In this document: one piece after another, positions 4,990-6,179 of the stretch
Layout of the letters: every line of letters starts with the position of its first letter
How positions within the stretch are numbered: position 1 is the stretch's first letter
Origin: Kiritimatiellia bacterium
Lineage (GTDB): Bacteria > Verrucomicrobiota > Kiritimatiellia > RFP12 > UBA1067
Assembly: GCA_017521065.1 (NCBI GenBank)
Contig: JAFXEA010000583.1
Coordinates: 1 to 6,179 of the forward strand
DNA: 6,179 nucleotides
Direction of reading: 5' to 3'
Position numbers and translations under genes: made by a program
The notes under the pieces: generated by a model
The model's database searches: none
Told to the model about the DNA's origin: nothing
The model's input: only the letters and a program-made list of their open reading frames with translations

Positions 4990-6179
4990 TCAGCCCCACA
5001 TCTCCGTGCGCCACGGTTCGCGCATGGACTGGTAGAGGAACCTGTCAGCCGCCGGATCGTTGACCGCATGGAGCGTAACGGGATCGAACTCGAAGCCGCG
5101 GCCAAGACGCTCGGCGGCGATTCCGAGATTGAACATCGTGCAGGAGCGGAAGCCGTTCGACTCGTTGAGTGCGAAGGTCTTGCGCGTCTTGCAGCTGTCG
5201 ATGAAGTCCGTCTGCTGCGGAGCGGGCTTGGGAAGATCGGCGAGAGTCTTGACGACCTTCTCGTCGGACCACCAGCCGTTTGCATCCTTGATTCGGAGCG
5301 TGGAGCTACCATTGCCCTTCTTGTACACGCAAAGTCCGTTGGAGCCACGCAGAAGCGGCTCATCCTTGAGGGATTCGTCACCGTCGAGGATCACTTCGGT
5401 GCCGTCATCGTAGGTGAGGGTGATGCGATCGAAGCGGCCGACAGCCTCCGGATGCTGCTTTGGACCGACGTAGTCCACCTTGACGGGACTCGTCTCATCC
5501 TTGCAGAGGAGGTACTGGAGCGGATCGAGATAGTGCTGGGCCATATCGCCGAGGCCGCCGGAATCGTAGTCCCAGTATCCGCGGAAGGACGTGCCCGCAC
5601 GGTGCGCGGTGTACGGCTTCCACGGAGCCGGACCAAGCCACATATCCCAATCGAAACCTTTCGGAACCGGCTCCGCCGCCGCATTCACGCGACCGGACCA
5701 GCCGAACTTCCAGGAGAAGCCCTGCCCAGCACCGAACGTGCACTTGATCGGACCCTTCCCGAGAAGACCGTTCTCTACAACCTGACGGATGGGTTCAACC
5801 GTCGTGCCAAAGCCGTAGAACCTGTCCTTGAAGCGGAACCACGTGTTGAGGCGGAACATACGCTTGCGTTCCTTCACGACCTCCATAACGCGCTTGCCTT
5901 CGCCGACGGTGCGGGTCATCGGCTTTTCGCACCAGATATCCTTGTCGGCCTTGGCGGCCATCACGCTCATGCAGCCATGCCAGTGCGGCGGCGTGCAAAT
6001 GTGGACGATATCGACATCCTTATCGGCCAAAAGCTCCATGAAGTTGCCATATGCTTTGATCTTTCCGAAGCCGTTCTTCTCAGCCGCGGCAAGACCAGCC
6101 TGCACACGGTACTCGAACGGATCGCAAACGCCAATCAGTCGCGAAGCCTTGTTTGCGAGGTGGTTTGCTGAACGCGCAA
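4990..6179 (-). CDS. Gfo/Idh/MocA family NAD(P)-dependent oxidoreductase, N-terminus outside window
   Basis: Enzymes of this family oxidise or reduce sugars and cyclitols using NAD(P) held in an N-terminal Rossmann fold. The - strand frame is open to the right edge; 395 residues are visible, starting ARSANHLANKASRLIGVCDP. The GTG at 6105 is therefore internal, and the missing part should hold the GxGxxG dinucleotide motif and possibly an export signal, as many PVC homologues have. Visible are 'LIGVCDP' (second Rossmann strand), 'DVDIVHICTPPHWHGCMSVMAAK', the signature W-C-E-K-P with the catalytic-type lysine (visible residues 83-86, near 5923-5934), 'DWDMWLGPAPWKPY' and GGLGDMAQHYLD (about 207-218) with the conserved Asp and His of the active site. 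The C-terminal 'FEFDPVT...VNDPAADRFL...REPWR' is typical of the PVC subgroup. Next to a DUF1080 gene, oxidation of a glycoside to a 3-keto form is the likely role. Substrate is unknown. Confidence 0.92.
   Translation of the reverse strand, partial: ARSANHLANKASRLIGVCDPFEYRVQAGLAAAEKNGFGKIKAYGNFMELLADKDVDIVHICTPPHWHGCMSVMAAKADKDIWCEKPMTRTVGEGKRVMEVVKERKRMFRLNTWFRFKDRFYGFGTTVEPIRQVVENGLLGKGPIKCTFGAGQGFSWKFGWSGRVNAAAEPVPKGFDWDMWLGPAPWKPYTAHRAGTSFRGYWDYDSGGLGDMAQHYLDPLQYLLCKDETSPVKVDYVGPKQHPEAVGRFDRITLTYDDGTEVILDGDESLKDEPLLRGSNGLCVYKKGNGSSTLRIKDANGWWSDEKVVKTLADLPKPAPQQTDFIDSCKTRKTFALNESNGFRSCTMFNLGIAAERLGRGFEFDPVTLHAVNDPAADRFLYQSMREPWRTEMWG

Noticed and set aside
6103..6105. GTG as the start codon of the Gfo/Idh/MocA gene
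   Set aside because: The frame stays open to 6179 and encodes the Rossmann strand 'RLIGVCDP' upstream of the GTG; a start here would remove the dinucleotide-binding fold.
4882..6171. A 429-codon open frame on the + strand opposite the Gfo/Idh/MocA gene
   Set aside because: It is exactly antisense to a clearly recognisable gene, its product resembles no family I know, and long antisense frames are expected from GC-rich codon use.

Overview
The window looks like a GC-rich bacterial chromosome segment from the PVC superphylum (Planctomycetes, Verrucomicrobia, Lentisphaerae, Kiritimatiellota). The main reasons are a small protein with the signature of the Minf_1886 family, known mainly from that group, and a neighbouring pair of a Gfo/Idh/MocA oxidoreductase and a secreted DUF1080 (3-keto-glycoside hydrolase type) protein, a combination abundant there. 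I favour an uncultured Kiritimatiellota/Lentisphaerae-like organism, but that is an inference. Seven genes are seen. Two run off the window: a HIT protein at the left edge (5' end missing) and the Gfo/Idh/MocA gene at the right edge (N-terminus missing). No tRNA, rRNA, CRISPR array, insertion sequence or phage gene was seen, and no gap between genes exceeds 50 bases.

Layout: the HIT gene is on the + strand (1-374). The other six genes are on the - strand. In transcription order they are a Gfo/Idh/MocA oxidoreductase (from beyond 6179 down to 4990), a secreted DUF1080 protein (4958-3420), an AhbC-like radical SAM/SPASM enzyme (3423-2308), cytidylate kinase (2265-1594), a Minf_1886-family protein (1576-1208) and the GTPase RsgA (1200-379). 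The first three form a tight unit: a 31-base gap, then a 4-base TTGA stop/start overlap. The last three form a second, housekeeping unit with its own extended -10 promoter in the 42-base gap before cmk.

Functionally, the right half suggests a sugar-processing module. A Gfo/Idh/MocA enzyme could oxidise a glycoside to its 3-keto form, and an exported DUF1080 protein could cleave the 3-keto glycoside. A radical SAM enzyme resembling the heme-pathway deacetylase AhbC is translationally coupled to the pair, although no other heme gene is visible. The left half carries nucleotide metabolism (Cmk), ribosome maturation (RsgA) and a nucleotide-binding HIT hydrolase.

Points worth a second look: RsgA lacks its whole C-terminal zinc domain, and it stops inside a perfect 20-base palindrome that also contains the stop codon of the convergent HIT gene; the radical SAM gene is coupled to a sugar module through a TTG start; and the DUF1080 protein has a long, cysteine-containing N-terminal half.
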